From contig CAKSFT010000010.1 in NCBI GenBank assembly GCA_934454145.1, forward strand, positions 1 to 64,000: DNA of 64,000 nucleotides, given 5' to 3'. Position 1 is the first letter of the stretch. Each line of letters begins with the position of its first letter. Positions 1 to 8,628 of this stretch are shown one piece after another. The notes below the pieces were generated by a model that was not told where the DNA came from, searched no databases, and worked only from the letters and a program-made list of their open reading frames with translations. A program made the translations under genes and the position numbers. This DNA is from an uncultured Clostridia bacterium. GTDB taxonomy: Bacteria; Bacillota; Clostridia; UBA1381.

Positions 1-644
1 TTGTTCGGTGTGCGTGTGATTGCAAGAATACTTCTTGCAGCACCCGCAATATCAATCGAACCGTTGGTGCGATAAAGTGGGTTCGTATCTCTCATCTTGT
101 TCATATGAGCGATAATCACAATGGCACAGCCAGTATTCTTTGCAACCGCTATCAGATGATTAAACTCTGCTCGTGTTTCGTTGGCATTGTTCATTGAGCA
201 GTTCTCTCCGATATAGGAACTCATCGGGTCAAGAATTAAAAGTTTTGCGTGGTACTTTTCGATTGCTTCAGCAATACGGTTATCCCCAAAGGATAAAGAT
301 TTTTCATCTTCCTTGATGAAGATAAGGTTTTCTCCGTTCCCACCGGCAGAATTAAAACGGGGTACTACCGTATCATCTGCGTCATCTTCCGTTGTCTGAT
401 AGATGATAGTCATAGGCTCTGTTTCTTCATCGGTAAAGGGGAGAAACTCTCCCTTAGAGAGCAGGGCGGCAATGGAAAGCATCAACTTGCTTTTTCCATC
501 GCCGGGATCTCCCTGCAACAGCGTAACCTTGCCGAACGGAATATACGGATACCACAGCCATTTCACTTCTCTCGGCTCAATCTCACTTGCCTTGATAACT
601 TCAAGAGGTACATTTACATTCATTTCATTTTCCATCTGCTTCAT
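1..644 (-). CDS. AAA ATPase of mobile element, RecA/RepA-like (partial)
   Basis: The gene runs off the left edge, so only the first ~214 codons are present. Translating the minus strand from the ATG at 644 gives a RecA-fold ATPase: Walker A GDPGDGKSK near residue 40 and a Walker B-like LLILDPMSS about 100 residues later, then NNANETRAEF and AIVIIAHMNK, as in AAA_25/RepA-type helicase loaders and ATPases of plasmids, phages and integrative elements. The start is supported by an AGGAGA ribosome site 8 to 13 nt upstream, inside the 3' end of the preceding small gene, with which it overlaps by 20 nt, so the two are probably translationally coupled. Role by family: replication or recombination of the element. 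The exact subfamily is uncertain. Confidence 0.8.
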   Translation of the reverse strand, partial: MKQMENEMNVNVPLEVIKASEIEPREVKWLWYPYIPFGKVTLLQGDPGDGKSKLMLSIAALLSKGEFLPFTDEETEPMTIIYQTTEDDADDTVVPRFNSAGGNGENLIFIKEDEKSLSFGDNRIAEAIEKYHAKLLILDPMSSYIGENCSMNNANETRAEFNHLIAVAKNTGCAIVIIAHMNKMRDTNPLYRTNGSIDIAGAARSILAITRTPN

Positions 645-816
645 CTTTCTTCGTTCTCCTTTTCGATAAATACTTAGGGCAAAGCACCACAATACAGCGG
701 AAACTCTGCTTGCAGTCATTACTGCATTTTCTGCAAAGTTCGTTGTAGGTAATGCGATTTCTTTCGTTCAGAAACAATGCCCACTCTTGTTTCCGTTTCT
801 TGCTCATTCTCGGCAT
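625..816 (-). CDS. Small Cys-rich protein of mobile elements
   Basis: A 63-residue basic protein beginning MPRMSKKRKQEW with cysteines in a CRKC-N3-C pattern plus two more (RCIVVLCPKYLSKRR). I recognise it as the type of short conserved protein that precedes RepA-like ATPases in clostridial integrative elements, but no function is known to me. The Cys pattern suggests metal binding; this is inference. It lies directly upstream of, and overlaps, the ATPase gene, which supports it being real rather than chance. Confidence 0.65.
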   Translation of the reverse strand: MPRMSKKRKQEWALFLNERNRITYNELCRKCSNDCKQSFRCIVVLCPKYLSKRRTKKDEADGK

Positions 817-847
817 ATCAATCCTCCTTTCCGTCTGAAAATAAAAA

Positions 848-967
848 AACCACAGGAAAGATACTCAGAGCCTTGTTTCTGTCATTTTTCGGGGCGAAAA
901 TAGGGCAAAATTGCCTTTCTAAGCCTTTCAAAAAATCACACAAGGTATTTTGTACTAACCTGTGGTT
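848..967. repeat. Inverted repeat flanking a short spacer
   Basis: AACCACAGG at 848-856 is the exact inverted complement of CCTGTGGTT at 959-967. The ~100 nt between has no gene I can support. It could be a long-range stem, or an operator pair of the element; nothing decides this. The whole gap 817-1070 otherwise holds only this and the terminator at 995-1028. Confidence 0.3.
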
Positions 968-994
968 ATGTATGAAATTGTAGGGTTTGGAGCA

Positions 995-1028
995 ACAAAA
1001 AACACCGTATTTCTACGATGTTTTTTGT
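995..1028. terminator. Bidirectional terminator downstream of vanZ
   Basis: A 15-bp stem with one mismatch and a TTTC loop, with runs of six A and six T in the arms. It follows the vanZ stop by ~40 nt on the minus strand and would separate vanZ from the small Cys-rich gene. Confidence 0.6.
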
Positions 1029-1070
1029 TATTCAAATATCTGCTTTATGGATAGCAACAATTGGTATTTA

Positions 1071-2147
1071 TCAGTTATTCATATCTTTTTTCTGTTTGAT
1101 AAATTCTATATTATTTCTTTCTAAATCCTCAATAGTTATATCTCCATATTCTAAAGATGATTTTACAGTTTCTTGATAACCATTAGAATATATAACTATT
1201 ACATATTTACTTTTTTCGCAAGGAAAATAATATATATATTCTTTATCTTCATAAAATTGTTCTAATGCAGTATTACATGTAATATTTTCTTCTTTTGTTT
1301 TATCTATTATCTTTAAGTGTGTAAAAGTTTGACTATTTTTATCTATATACTTATTTTCACTTATAAAAACAACTCCAATAATACAGATAATTGGTATTAA
1401 AATAATAATAATCTTTTTTATTAAATCTTTATAATCAATTTTATTTTTTTCTAAAAGGACTATGTTTCTTAAAAATTTGTTTATAGATGATATTCGCAAT
1501 ATTACAAACATAATTAATGAACCTAATACATTTAGAATCACATCATCAATATCACAGCAACCAGATATTGTAATAAATTGCAATAGTTCAATACCCACAA
1601 CTATACAAATCATTGTTAATAAAAAGTTTTTTAATTTCTTTTGTTTTTCAAATAATATTGGTAAGAAAAAGGCAAAAGGCATTAAAGCAACTGCATTTCC
1701 TAAAATATTATATATAAATATATATGGTGCAATATCTCCACTAATAAACTTTGTAATGTAACCAAATATTGTTTTAAATGGAATTAAATTAAATGAGTTA
1801 GACATATAACTTCTAAACAATTCACTATTCCAATTCAATATATTAAAATTTCCTCTAAAAAAGTAATCATCAAATAAGGTAAGCGTTGATAATAATATAA
1901 TATATAAAATAAACCATATACCTATATTTATTTTTAAAACCTTATTCTTATATTTCTTATCTATATATTTCGTTAAAACTAAACCACCAAAATACATAAA
2001 AAGACAACCTGATAGTAATAATACTATTCTTCCAGTTGGACTTAAACGTAATAATTCATTAAACTCTACACTAAAATAATATATCAAAATAAATATAGCA
2101 ACTAAATATAATATTATGCTTAATATTAAACTTATTTTTTTCTTCAT
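1071..2147 (-). CDS. VanZ-family membrane protein
   Basis: A 358-residue protein with at least five hydrophobic segments and the VanZ hallmarks: N-terminal membrane helix pairs, NILGNAVALMPFAFFLP around residue 150, and ELLQFITISGCCDIDDVILN, which matches the E-x-x-Q ... D-x-D-D-x-x-x-N core. VanZ proteins give low-level teicoplanin resistance in some clusters but most homologues are of unknown role. A ~130-residue C-terminal soluble part follows an extra membrane helix. The gene is far more AT-rich than its neighbours and sits 3 nt after an integrase remnant, so it was probably acquired recently. No vanA/B-type genes are nearby, so resistance should not be assumed. Confidence 0.8.
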   Translation of the reverse strand: MKKKISLILSIILYLVAIFILIYYFSVEFNELLRLSPTGRIVLLLSGCLFMYFGGLVLTKYIDKKYKNKVLKINIGIWFILYIILLSTLTLFDDYFFRGNFNILNWNSELFRSYMSNSFNLIPFKTIFGYITKFISGDIAPYIFIYNILGNAVALMPFAFFLPILFEKQKKLKNFLLTMICIVVGIELLQFITISGCCDIDDVILNVLGSLIMFVILRISSINKFLRNIVLLEKNKIDYKDLIKKIIIILIPIICIIGVVFISENKYIDKNSQTFTHLKIIDKTKEENITCNTALEQFYEDKEYIYYFPCEKSKYVIVIYSNGYQETVKSSLEYGDITIEDLERNNIEFIKQKKDMNN

Positions 2148-2150
2148 ATA

Positions 2151-2951
2151 TTAACACCTTTTTCTCAACACTAAATTACTTTTTTTAATTTCAATGGTAT
2201 CGCCCGCGAGTGAAGCAACATTAACCACATCAAGCCCTTTTGATATTAGCAGAGAAACAAAGCTGTGTCGCAATGAATATGCGTGTAGATTTTGTGGCAA
2301 ATCTTTTCTTTCTTTCAAAATGCGTTTGACCGCCTTGTTTGGTGTTGCCTTGTCCATTAGCCCGCCTGTTAAGTTCGGACAGATAAGCCCGTTATCTTGC
2401 CATGCAGAGCCGAGTTTGCGGGCTTGTTCGTCTTGTACCGCTTTATGTTTTAGCAATATTTCACGAAGCACAGGCGAAAGCGGAAGTTTACGGCGCGACC
2501 GTTTTGTTTTAAGCTCTGTTAAGGCTAAACCGTTAAAAGTATCACCAACATTTTTTTCCACGCTCACAACATTGTTTTGAAAATCCACATCAGACCACCG
2601 AAGCCCGCGAGCTTCACCGCTACGCAAGCCGAGCATTAACATCAGAACGAGCGAAACGCGTATTGCATTATCAATGTCAATTTCCGCAAGCGTATCTAAA
2701 AATATAGGTATCGTTGTATTGTCAAGATACGGCGGTATATCTTTTTCGCCTATGCGCGGTTTTGTCGCGTTTGCAACGGGGTTATGAAATATAACACCGT
2801 TTTTCACGCAAGCCGTAAACAACGCCGACAGCGTGTAAGTGATTTTTGATACATAAGAAGCCGACAGCGGTTTGACTTCTACTTTCTTTTCAAAAGCGGT
2901 TGAGAATGGCACATCATAGTATTTTGCGACTTTTTTCGCTAATTGATGTTT
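2151..2951 (-). pseudogene. Tyrosine recombinase remnant, both ends missing
   Basis: The open frame has the core of a phage/ICE integrase: box I Arg in LMLGLRSGEARGLRW and box II H-x-x-R-H in HAYSLRHSFVSLL. The frame begins directly after the AraC stop codon (in the same frame, with no start codon until an internal GTG at 2912), so the arm-binding N-terminus and part of the core-binding domain are gone. At the other end homology stops at LAGDTIE and the frame continues for a few unrelated AT-rich codons; the region where the catalytic tyrosine (usually in an HYAH-like context) should be is absent in all frames. It therefore cannot be an active recombinase. Confidence 0.85.
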
Positions 2952-3764
2952 TCAGGACAATTTTTGCTGTTTGGAAAATTCTTTTGGAGTCAGCCCGGTG
3001 TATAATTTAAACCTTCTGCAAAAATTTCTTTCGCTTGAAAATCCGCTTTCATAGCATGCGTCTATGACACTTTCCCCGTCACATAATAATTTTTTTGAAT
3101 ATTCAAGCCTTTTTTCGGTCAGATATTGATTAAACCCCTTCCCCGTCCTCTTTTTAAACGCCCGGCAAAGATGCGACTGCGAAATAAAAAACATTTTGCA
3201 AAGCATCTGTGCTGTCATGTCTGTGCAGAAATTGCGGTCAACATAACCGATTACCGAATCGACAGCATCGTTTCCTCCGGCAGCAACAGTATAATCCCCG
3301 CCGTATTTTTCAAATACATCAATAAAAATCCTCTCAAGCGCATTCTTCAGCTTATATTCTGTCCACGGTGTATTTTCGCCGTATATTTCAAGAATATCAT
3401 AAAAATCCGTCCTGATATCCTCCGGTACATCATTTATAACAAACGCCTCCGCACGGTTCAATATCGGGACAAACCTTCTTTGGATATGCTCTTCCATGAA
3501 ATGTATTGTAATTGTTTCAAAAACCGCATCTTCGCCGTATCCGTGGAAGTCCGCAGGCGTCACAAAGAGCAAATCACCGCATTTCAGCCTGCTTTCTTTG
3601 CCGTTGATTGAATGACGCGGCTCACCGTTTATAATCAATTCAAATTCATAATACTCATGGCGGTGCATCGGTTCTTTGTGCAGATGATTGTTTGTAACGG
3701 AAATCCCCGATTTGTTGAGAAAATCATTGTTAAAATAGCAAATTATCAACGGTCTTTTCTTCAT
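2952..3764 (-). CDS. AraC-family transcription regulator
   Basis: 270 residues with an N-terminal cupin-like ligand domain (HRHEYYEFELIINGEPRHSING, split here as HRHEYYEFELI then NGEPRHSING) and a C-terminal double helix-turn-helix ending in the standard GFSSERNFCRRFKLYTG and TPKEF motif. GGAAGGTG ahead of ATG supports the start. No sugar gene is directly adjacent in the same direction, so its target is unclear; it may be autonomous. Its stop codon is the exact boundary with the integrase remnant, so the gene appears complete but its native downstream sequence has been replaced. Confidence 0.85.
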   Translation of the reverse strand: MKKRPLIICYFNNDFLNKSGISVTNNHLHKEPMHRHEYYEFELIINGEPRHSINGKESRLKCGDLLFVTPADFHGYGEDAVFETITIHFMEEHIQRRFVPILNRAEAFVINDVPEDIRTDFYDILEIYGENTPWTEYKLKNALERIFIDVFEKYGGDYTVAAGGNDAVDSVIGYVDRNFCTDMTAQMLCKMFFISQSHLCRAFKKRTGKGFNQYLTEKRLEYSKKLLCDGESVIDACYESGFSSERNFCRRFKLYTGLTPKEFSKQQKLS

Positions 3765-3801
3765 GACACCTTCCCCGATTCTGTATAATGTTTAAAATAA
3801 T

Positions 3802-3839
3802 AGGCTGTATAAAAAGTCAATTGACTTTTTATACAGCCT
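3802..3839. terminator. Palindromic terminator repeat, copy 1
   Basis: A perfect 18-bp-arm palindrome, arm GGCTGTATAAAAAGTCAA. It lies 27 nt after the PHP gene stop on the minus strand and is flanked by A/T runs. It is one of five near-identical terminator palindromes in the window (5698, 26892, 32765, 59975). Confidence 0.75.
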
Positions 3840-3865
3840 TTTCCTGCATTTTTCAGCCTTTTCCT

Positions 3866-4510
3866 TTAGCCTAAGAAAAGCGGATTTCCCAGCTCTTCCG
3901 CAAGCTTCACGGCAGATATCAGCTTGCCGGCATTATAATCCCCCGTCCAGTGCGTGTCCGACCCAATCGACAGGGTGATGCCGCTTTTTCTGATGCGTTC
4001 TCTCTTTTCGGGATTGGTGATAAAATCATAATAATACACATAATTGCCCGAAACATTAATTTCCCAAAACAGACTGTATTCCTTCAAAACATTAAAAATA
4101 TCAATTCCATAGCGTTTTTCCAGGGCAAAGATATCCGTATGCGCCAGCCCTTTCGGGCACACAAAAAGCCGCGTCCACTCCAGAAATTCATAAAAATCCA
4201 TCGCGCGCGAACTGTCTGTACATTCAAACAAGCAATAGTCAAGCTTTTTTGACGCAGATGCAAGAAAATCACGCGGCTCCGGTCTTGTGCCGATTTCCAA
4301 TCCGCACAAAACCCGAATCCTCCCGGAATATTTATCCTTCAGAGAATTGATTTTATCAATATAGCATTGTAAATTTCCTTCTATGCTGAACTGGTGGTCT
4401 GTTATCCCCACAACGTCAACACAGTTTGCCATTGCATTTTCGACAATTTCCTCCGGCGTATTGCTCCCGTCATAGCTGAACGTTGTGTGGTTATGTAAAT
4501 CACAAAGCAT
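3866..4510 (-). CDS. PHP-domain metal-dependent phosphoesterase
   Basis: 214 residues from the ATG at 4510, chosen because the protein then opens with MLCDLHNHTTFSYDG, the first metal-binding motif of the PHP fold; AAGGA lies 11 nt before it. Further motifs are GITDHQFS near residue 40, LCGLEIGTRP near 75, GLAHTD, and SIGSDTHW near the end, a complete PHP metal-ligand set. Family members hydrolyse phosphoesters (histidinol phosphate, nucleoside 5'-phosphates) or other small substrates; the substrate here cannot be read from sequence. It is divergent from galE and ends at terminator repeat copy 1. Confidence 0.85.
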   Translation of the reverse strand: MLCDLHNHTTFSYDGSNTPEEIVENAMANCVDVVGITDHQFSIEGNLQCYIDKINSLKDKYSGRIRVLCGLEIGTRPEPRDFLASASKKLDYCLFECTDSSRAMDFYEFLEWTRLFVCPKGLAHTDIFALEKRYGIDIFNVLKEYSLFWEINVSGNYVYYYDFITNPEKRERIRKSGITLSIGSDTHWTGDYNAGKLISAVKLAEELGNPLFLG

Positions 4511-4599
4511 TATTTTATCATTCCTTTGTACATTTTGTATCAAAACCGATTTACCGATAAATATTTTATCACAAAACAAATAAAAAATCAATATTCTTA

Positions 4600-4628
4600 T
4601 TGAAAGAAATAAAATATTGGTGTATAAT
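4600..4628 (+). promoter_or_regulatory. Sigma-A type promoter for galE
   Basis: TTGAAA at 4600-4605 and a perfect TATAAT at 4623-4628 are 17 bp apart, 27 nt ahead of the galE start and just upstream of an AAAGGAGGT ribosome site. Confidence 0.75.
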
Positions 4629-4654
4629 AAATATATCAAAAGGAGGTAATATTT

Positions 4655-5668
4655 ATGAAAATATTGGTTACAGGCGGCGCCGGTTACATAGGAAGCCATA
4701 CATGCGTAGAACTTTTAAACGCCGGGTATGATGTGGTTGTCCTTGACAATCTCTGCAATTCCTCGGAAAAGTCCTTGCAGACGGTCAAAGAAATCACAGG
4801 GAAGGACTTCCCTTTTTACAATGTTGACCTTTTGGACTATGAAGCAACCGACAAAGTCTTTTGTGAAAACAAAATAGATGCTGTTATTCACTTTGCAGGG
4901 CTAAAGGCCGTGGGAGAATCGGTTCAGATTCCGATAAAGTATTATCACAACAATATCACAGGCACTCTCAACCTTGTGGATATCATGGAAAAACACGGTG
5001 TATTCAACATTGTGTTCTCCTCTTCGGCAACCGTTTACGGCACACCGAAAACGGTACCGATTACAGAAGATTTTCCGCTCTCAACCACAAACCCATACGG
5101 TTCCACAAAGCTTATGATTGAGAACATCTTAAGAGATGTCTTTGTTGCAAATAACAAATGGTCAATCACACTTTTGAGATATTTCAATCCAATCGGCGCG
5201 CACAAGAGCGGCAAAATGGGCGAAGACCCCAAGGGAATCCCCAATAACCTCCTCCCCTATGTCGCACAGGTTGCTGTCGGCAAGCTGCAATATGTCCACG
5301 TATTCGGCAATGACTATCCGACAAAGGACGGAACAGGCGTGCGTGATTATATACATGTTGTGGATTTGTCACTCGGTCATCTGAAAGCAATTGAAAAGAA
5401 TGCAAATGTGCCCGGTGTTTATACTTATAATCTCGGCACGGGCAACGGATATTCCGTTTTGGACATAATAAAAGCATTTTCGAAAGCTTGCGGAAAAGAT
5501 TTGCCGTACAAAATTGAAGCACGCCGCCCCGGCGACATTGCAGAATGTTATGCAAACCCCGAAAAGGCTCTCAAAGAATTGGGTTGGTCTGCAAAGCGCG
5601 GGCTTGCCGAAATGTGCGAAGATTCCTGGAGATGGCAAAGCAACAACCCCAACGGATACGAAGGCTGA
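4655..5668 (+). CDS. galE: UDP-glucose 4-epimerase
   Basis: 337 residues, the usual GalE length. The N-terminus has the Rossmann NAD site GGAGYIGSH at residues 7-15; S-S-S-A-T-V-Y and Y-G-S-T-K around residues 124-152 give the catalytic Ser/Thr and Tyr-x-x-x-Lys; RYFNPIGAH and RDYIHVVDL are family signatures. It interconverts UDP-glucose and UDP-galactose in the cytosol, for galactose use and for envelope sugars. AAAGGAGGT precedes the start. It is monocistronic, with its own promoter and terminator repeat copy 2 downstream. Confidence 0.95.
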   Translation: MKILVTGGAGYIGSHTCVELLNAGYDVVVLDNLCNSSEKSLQTVKEITGKDFPFYNVDLLDYEATDKVFCENKIDAVIHFAGLKAVGESVQIPIKYYHNNITGTLNLVDIMEKHGVFNIVFSSSATVYGTPKTVPITEDFPLSTTNPYGSTKLMIENILRDVFVANNKWSITLLRYFNPIGAHKSGKMGEDPKGIPNNLLPYVAQVAVGKLQYVHVFGNDYPTKDGTGVRDYIHVVDLSLGHLKAIEKNANVPGVYTYNLGTGNGYSVLDIIKAFSKACGKDLPYKIEARRPGDIAECYANPEKALKELGWSAKRGLAEMCEDSWRWQSNNPNGYEG

Positions 5669-5697
5669 TAATCTTATAAAACTACCGGTATAAAATA

Positions 5698-5737
5698 CAG
5701 GCTGCATAAAGAGTCAATTGACTTTTTATGCAGCCTG
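5698..5737. terminator. Palindromic terminator repeat, copy 2
   Basis: 40-nt palindrome with one mismatch, arm CAGGCTGCATAAAGAGTCAA, 30 nt after the galE stop. Compared with copy 1 the stem pair TA/TA has become CA/TG, so pairing is kept. Confidence 0.75.
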
Positions 5738-5752
5738 TTTGCTTTTTTCGAG

Positions 5753-5799
5753 CGGATAGGAAAAAGCTTTGGAGTTAACAAACCGAATCAAAGCTTTTT
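5753..5799. repeat. Conserved block joined to terminator repeat (copy 1)
   Basis: Contains GGATAGGAAAAAGCTTTGG then AGTTAACAAAC, recurring after terminator copies at 32815 and (inverted) 59886. It also forms a hairpin, AAAAAGCTTTG at 5761-5771 with CAAAGCTTTTT at 5789-5799, that would terminate the minus-strand surface-protein gene arriving from the right. Confidence 0.65.
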
Positions 5800-5806
5800 C
5801 TGCTCT

Positions 5807-6883
5807 TTATTTATATATAACAAGCATTTTTCCCTCTCCCCACCTTGTATACAATATACAGTGCGAGGACATGTCCGAATTGTGTACATAATCATACAAT
5901 TCAGACTTTTTCCCTTCTCTCATATTGTTTTTCTCCACTGTGAATATTTTAAAATTGCTCAGTATATAATTACTTATCATATCCCGATTATATCCCTTTG
6001 ACATGTCATAATCCGCCGGTGCCGTCTGGAGTACGTCAGAATATATCCCATAAATATTTGTGCACGCAACACATATATTTTCATAATATCCTCCCATAAG
6101 CATGGAATTGTTTAAAAATCCTTTTTGGAAATCCTCCCTGCCCATACTTTTGTCATACAGTATGTCCAGGTCAATAATTTCATTGTCAGAATTTTTTGTA
6201 AAACGCACAATGTCACCTTTTTCCACACAGCTGCTCTTTTCGGAATTGTTTGCATGGCGTGCTTTTTCAATCAGTTCCGGTTTTTCGGCATAAACCGTCA
6301 CTTCCTTTGCGTCGGTATAGCCCTTTATCTGATATACGGTTTCTCCGCCCTCATTTACAATCTGACATATATCGCTGACCAGGGTGAGTGAAGTATTATA
6401 TTTCACAGGGACTGCCGCCGCGCCTATCATCATCACTGCCTCTGCCTCAACATTGGAATCGGAAGAATTGAAACTTACAAAAGAATACGACTGTTCATTC
6501 TTAATATAATCTGCATTCATAACCGAATATTCCGAAGAATCGGCGCCTTCGTCATTTTCGGGGACTATAAATACCTTAACATTGCTTTTTATTGTGCTTT
6601 TCCCCATGAACGAACGCTGATTTGTTACATATTTATAAGTTTCGGCTTTTTCTTTGCCGCCATAACAATCAAACAATATCCGAAGCCTTGATTCTTCCGG
6701 CTCATTTTTAGTCAAAACAGTGTCAATTTCTACAAGCTTGTTTTGGTCATCTACACGATAGCGGACAAGCTTATAGGACAAAGCATCAATATAAGAACAA
6801 ATATCCGCGGCATTTCTGAAAGTAGCTTTATCAATGCTTAACTTCTCCGCATCAAAAACCTCAAAATTTCCGTCGTCTTTCAT
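5807..6883 (-). CDS. C-terminal part of frameshifted S-layer-type surface protein
   Basis: 358 codons, rich in Asp, Ser and Asn, with GDIVRFTKNSDNEIIDLDIL-like wording (GDIVRF...NEIIDLDILYD near residue 235) typical of the long repetitive surface proteins that in Clostridia carry N-terminal SLH domains. Reading upstream of the nominal ATG in the same frame gives good protein (W-I-D-E-D-D-E-K-T-V-R-T-G-I before M) that joins the family pattern of the 6883-7266 frame. The ATG at 6883 has only a weak ribosome site. I therefore read this as the 3' portion of one gene broken by a one-base loss, not a separate gene. Binding or enzymatic role unknown. Confidence 0.6.
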   Translation of the reverse strand: MKDDGNFEVFDAEKLSIDKATFRNAADICSYIDALSYKLVRYRVDDQNKLVEIDTVLTKNEPEESRLRILFDCYGGKEKAETYKYVTNQRSFMGKSTIKSNVKVFIVPENDEGADSSEYSVMNADYIKNEQSYSFVSFNSSDSNVEAEAVMMIGAAAVPVKYNTSLTLVSDICQIVNEGGETVYQIKGYTDAKEVTVYAEKPELIEKARHANNSEKSSCVEKGDIVRFTKNSDNEIIDLDILYDKSMGREDFQKGFLNNSMLMGGYYENICVACTNIYGIYSDVLQTAPADYDMSKGYNRDMISNYILSNFKIFTVEKNNMREGKKSELYDYVHNSDMSSHCILYTRWGEGKMLVIYK

Positions 6884-7266
6884 TATCCCGGTTCTGACTG
6901 TTTTTTCATCATCTTCATCAATCCAAGCTTTTTTATATATCCATATGTAAAATCGGTATTCTTCAGACTACAGTCCACAATAAGCCCATTGTGGTCAAGC
7001 AGCAGTTTTACATATGTCCCGGGTTTAAAATAATTTGATGCATATGTGTCAAAATTATACTTAATAAATCTGCCGTCAATTTCCACGCCGTCTTCGTTTA
7101 CCAAAGAAATAACGCCCGAAACACTTTCATCGCTCTTTATATTGCAAAGTCTGTGAACATTTCCGCAAAACACCTCGGCAGAATCTTCAAAGAAGAAACA
7201 GGGCTTGCCCCGATGCGGCGAATTGCACTGTAAACATGACTGCAAATCTGCCCCTTTGCAAAACAA
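6883..7266 (-). pseudogene. N-terminal part of the same broken surface-protein gene
   Basis: 127 codons containing VSGVISLVNEDGVEIDGRF and GTYVKLLLDHNGLIVDC, a beta-rich module seen repeatedly in clostridial S-layer-associated proteins. The frame ends after GYIKKLGL...SEPG. Adding one T to the six-T run at 6929-6934 would carry GYIKK straight into the downstream frame. The 5' end is also defective: the only start is a TTG without a ribosome site, and no SLH domain or signal peptide remains before the divergent GH105 gene. It is a truncated and frameshifted remnant, unless the six-T run is a sequencing error. Confidence 0.6.
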
Positions 7267-7338
7267 TTCACATAACTTTTGAAAAAACGGCGGGACATGC
7301 TGTCAATGATTACTATATTCAGAGAAAGGACTGATTAG

Positions 7339-8394
7339 ATGAATAGGCAAGATATAGAAAAACTCCTTTTGAAGGTTGCGCATAATATGACAGAAATAAA
7401 AAACAGTGCCATGGACGAATCATGTCCCATTGGTATAATAGATTTTTCAAACTGGGAGTGGGCACAGGGCGTGGGGTTGTACGGGTTATACCATTATGCC
7501 GAAAATTTTGGCGACAAAGCAATGCTCGGCTCTCTGTTTGACTGGTTTGACACAAACATCAAAAAGGGGATTCCCGAAAAAAACGTAAACACAACAACTC
7601 CCATGCTCACTCTGGCATTTTTATACGAAAAAAGCCGTCGCGAAGATTATCTTGAACTCATAAAAGAATGGTCGGAATGGATAATGACATACATGCCGCG
7701 CACAGAACACGGAGGCTTGCAGCATATCGTTTCAGGAATGGCAAATGACGGTCAGCTCTGGGATGACACCCTGTTTATGACAGTTCTCTTTTTGGCAAAA
7801 GCAGGTACAATATTAAACAGACAAGAATATGTTGACGAAGCGGTTTACCAGTTTTTGCTCCACATCAAATACCTTGCCGACAAAAAAAGCGGGCTTTGGT
7901 ATCACGGCTGGACATTTGCGGAAAACCACAACTTTGCAAATGCACTTTGGGCGCGCGGAAACTGCTGGATAACCGCCGGCATACCGGAATTTTTGGGAAT
8001 TTCAAAAATTGACGGCAGTATAAAGCGTTTTCTGCTTGACACTCTTTCGGCACAAGTCAAAACACTCGCGGAATATCAGGAAAGAAACGGAATGTGGCAT
8101 ACACTGATTGACGATAAAACATCATACACCGAAACCTCTGCCACATCAGGCTTTGGTTACGGCATTCTGAAATCGGTACGTCTGGGATATATCGGCAAAT
8201 CCTTTAAAAAAACAGGAATCAATGCGCTTAAGGCAACAATAGAAAATATCAGAGATGACGGAACGGTGGAAAATGTATCTTATGGCACCGGCATGGGGAA
8301 AACTTTGGAAGATTATAGGGAAATCCCCCTCTGCCCCATGGCATACGGAAACGCTTTGGCAATACTGATATTAAATGAAGGTTTGTACCTTTAA
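7339..8394 (+). CDS. GH105/GH88-type unsaturated glucuronyl hydrolase
   Basis: 351 residues, the normal size for the (alpha/alpha)6-barrel hydrolases of family GH105 (YteR-like, rhamnogalacturonan products). Visible family landmarks are FSNWEWAQGVGLYGLY near residue 35, AND-GQLWDDTLFMTVLFLA near 135 with the expected catalytic Asp, W-Y-H-G-W, and FANALWARGNCW near 200. These enzymes remove the 4,5-unsaturated uronic acid left by polysaccharide lyases, by hydrating the double bond. There is no signal peptide, so it acts in the cytosol on imported oligosaccharides. AGAAAGGA precedes the start. No lyase or transporter is adjacent. Confidence 0.88.
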   Translation: MNRQDIEKLLLKVAHNMTEIKNSAMDESCPIGIIDFSNWEWAQGVGLYGLYHYAENFGDKAMLGSLFDWFDTNIKKGIPEKNVNTTTPMLTLAFLYEKSRREDYLELIKEWSEWIMTYMPRTEHGGLQHIVSGMANDGQLWDDTLFMTVLFLAKAGTILNRQEYVDEAVYQFLLHIKYLADKKSGLWYHGWTFAENHNFANALWARGNCWITAGIPEFLGISKIDGSIKRFLLDTLSAQVKTLAEYQERNGMWHTLIDDKTSYTETSATSGFGYGILKSVRLGYIGKSFKKTGINALKATIENIRDDGTVENVSYGTGMGKTLEDYREIPLCPMAYGNALAILILNEGLYL

Positions 8395-8431
8395 AATATC
8401 GCCGGTGACATAGCTCCCCTTGCAGAAATAT

Positions 8432-8469
8432 AAAAAGGCTTTGCAGCATTTGTGCTGCAAAGCCTTTTT
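8432..8469 (+). terminator. Terminator of the GH105 gene
   Basis: Perfect 17-bp stem, arm AAAAAGGCTTTGCAGCA, loop TTTG, ending in five T, 37 nt after the stop codon. Confidence 0.85.
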
Positions 8470-8516
8470 AATTAATGTCTTTACACGGTTGAGGACACAA
8501 AGCGTGCGAAACAAAA

Positions 8517-8539
8517 AACCACCCATTGGACGGGTGGTT
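8517..8539 (-). terminator. Weak hairpin, terminator-like on minus strand
   Basis: AACCACCC pairs with GGGTGGTT across a 7-nt loop; read on the minus strand it is followed by six T. No minus-strand gene leads into it, so what it terminates is unknown. The rest of 8395-8628 holds no gene I can support. Confidence 0.4.
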
Positions 8540-8628
8540 ATGATTTACCCTTCCCGCAATCATTTTGCATAGTTATCCCCGGAAGATTTGCTTTCTTTTG
8601 TTTACAAATAACAAATTTGCAATAGGTG

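Noticed and set aside
403..669. Plus-strand open frame at the left edge
   Set aside because: It is the antisense of the clear ATPase reading on the minus strand and has no ribosome site or family features.
1071..2147. Glycopeptide resistance locus
   Set aside because: Only a VanZ-family gene is present; there is no vanHAX, vanRS or ligase, and most VanZ proteins are not resistance factors.
2151..2951. Active integrase for a complete element
   Set aside because: The catalytic tyrosine region and the N-terminus are absent in all frames.
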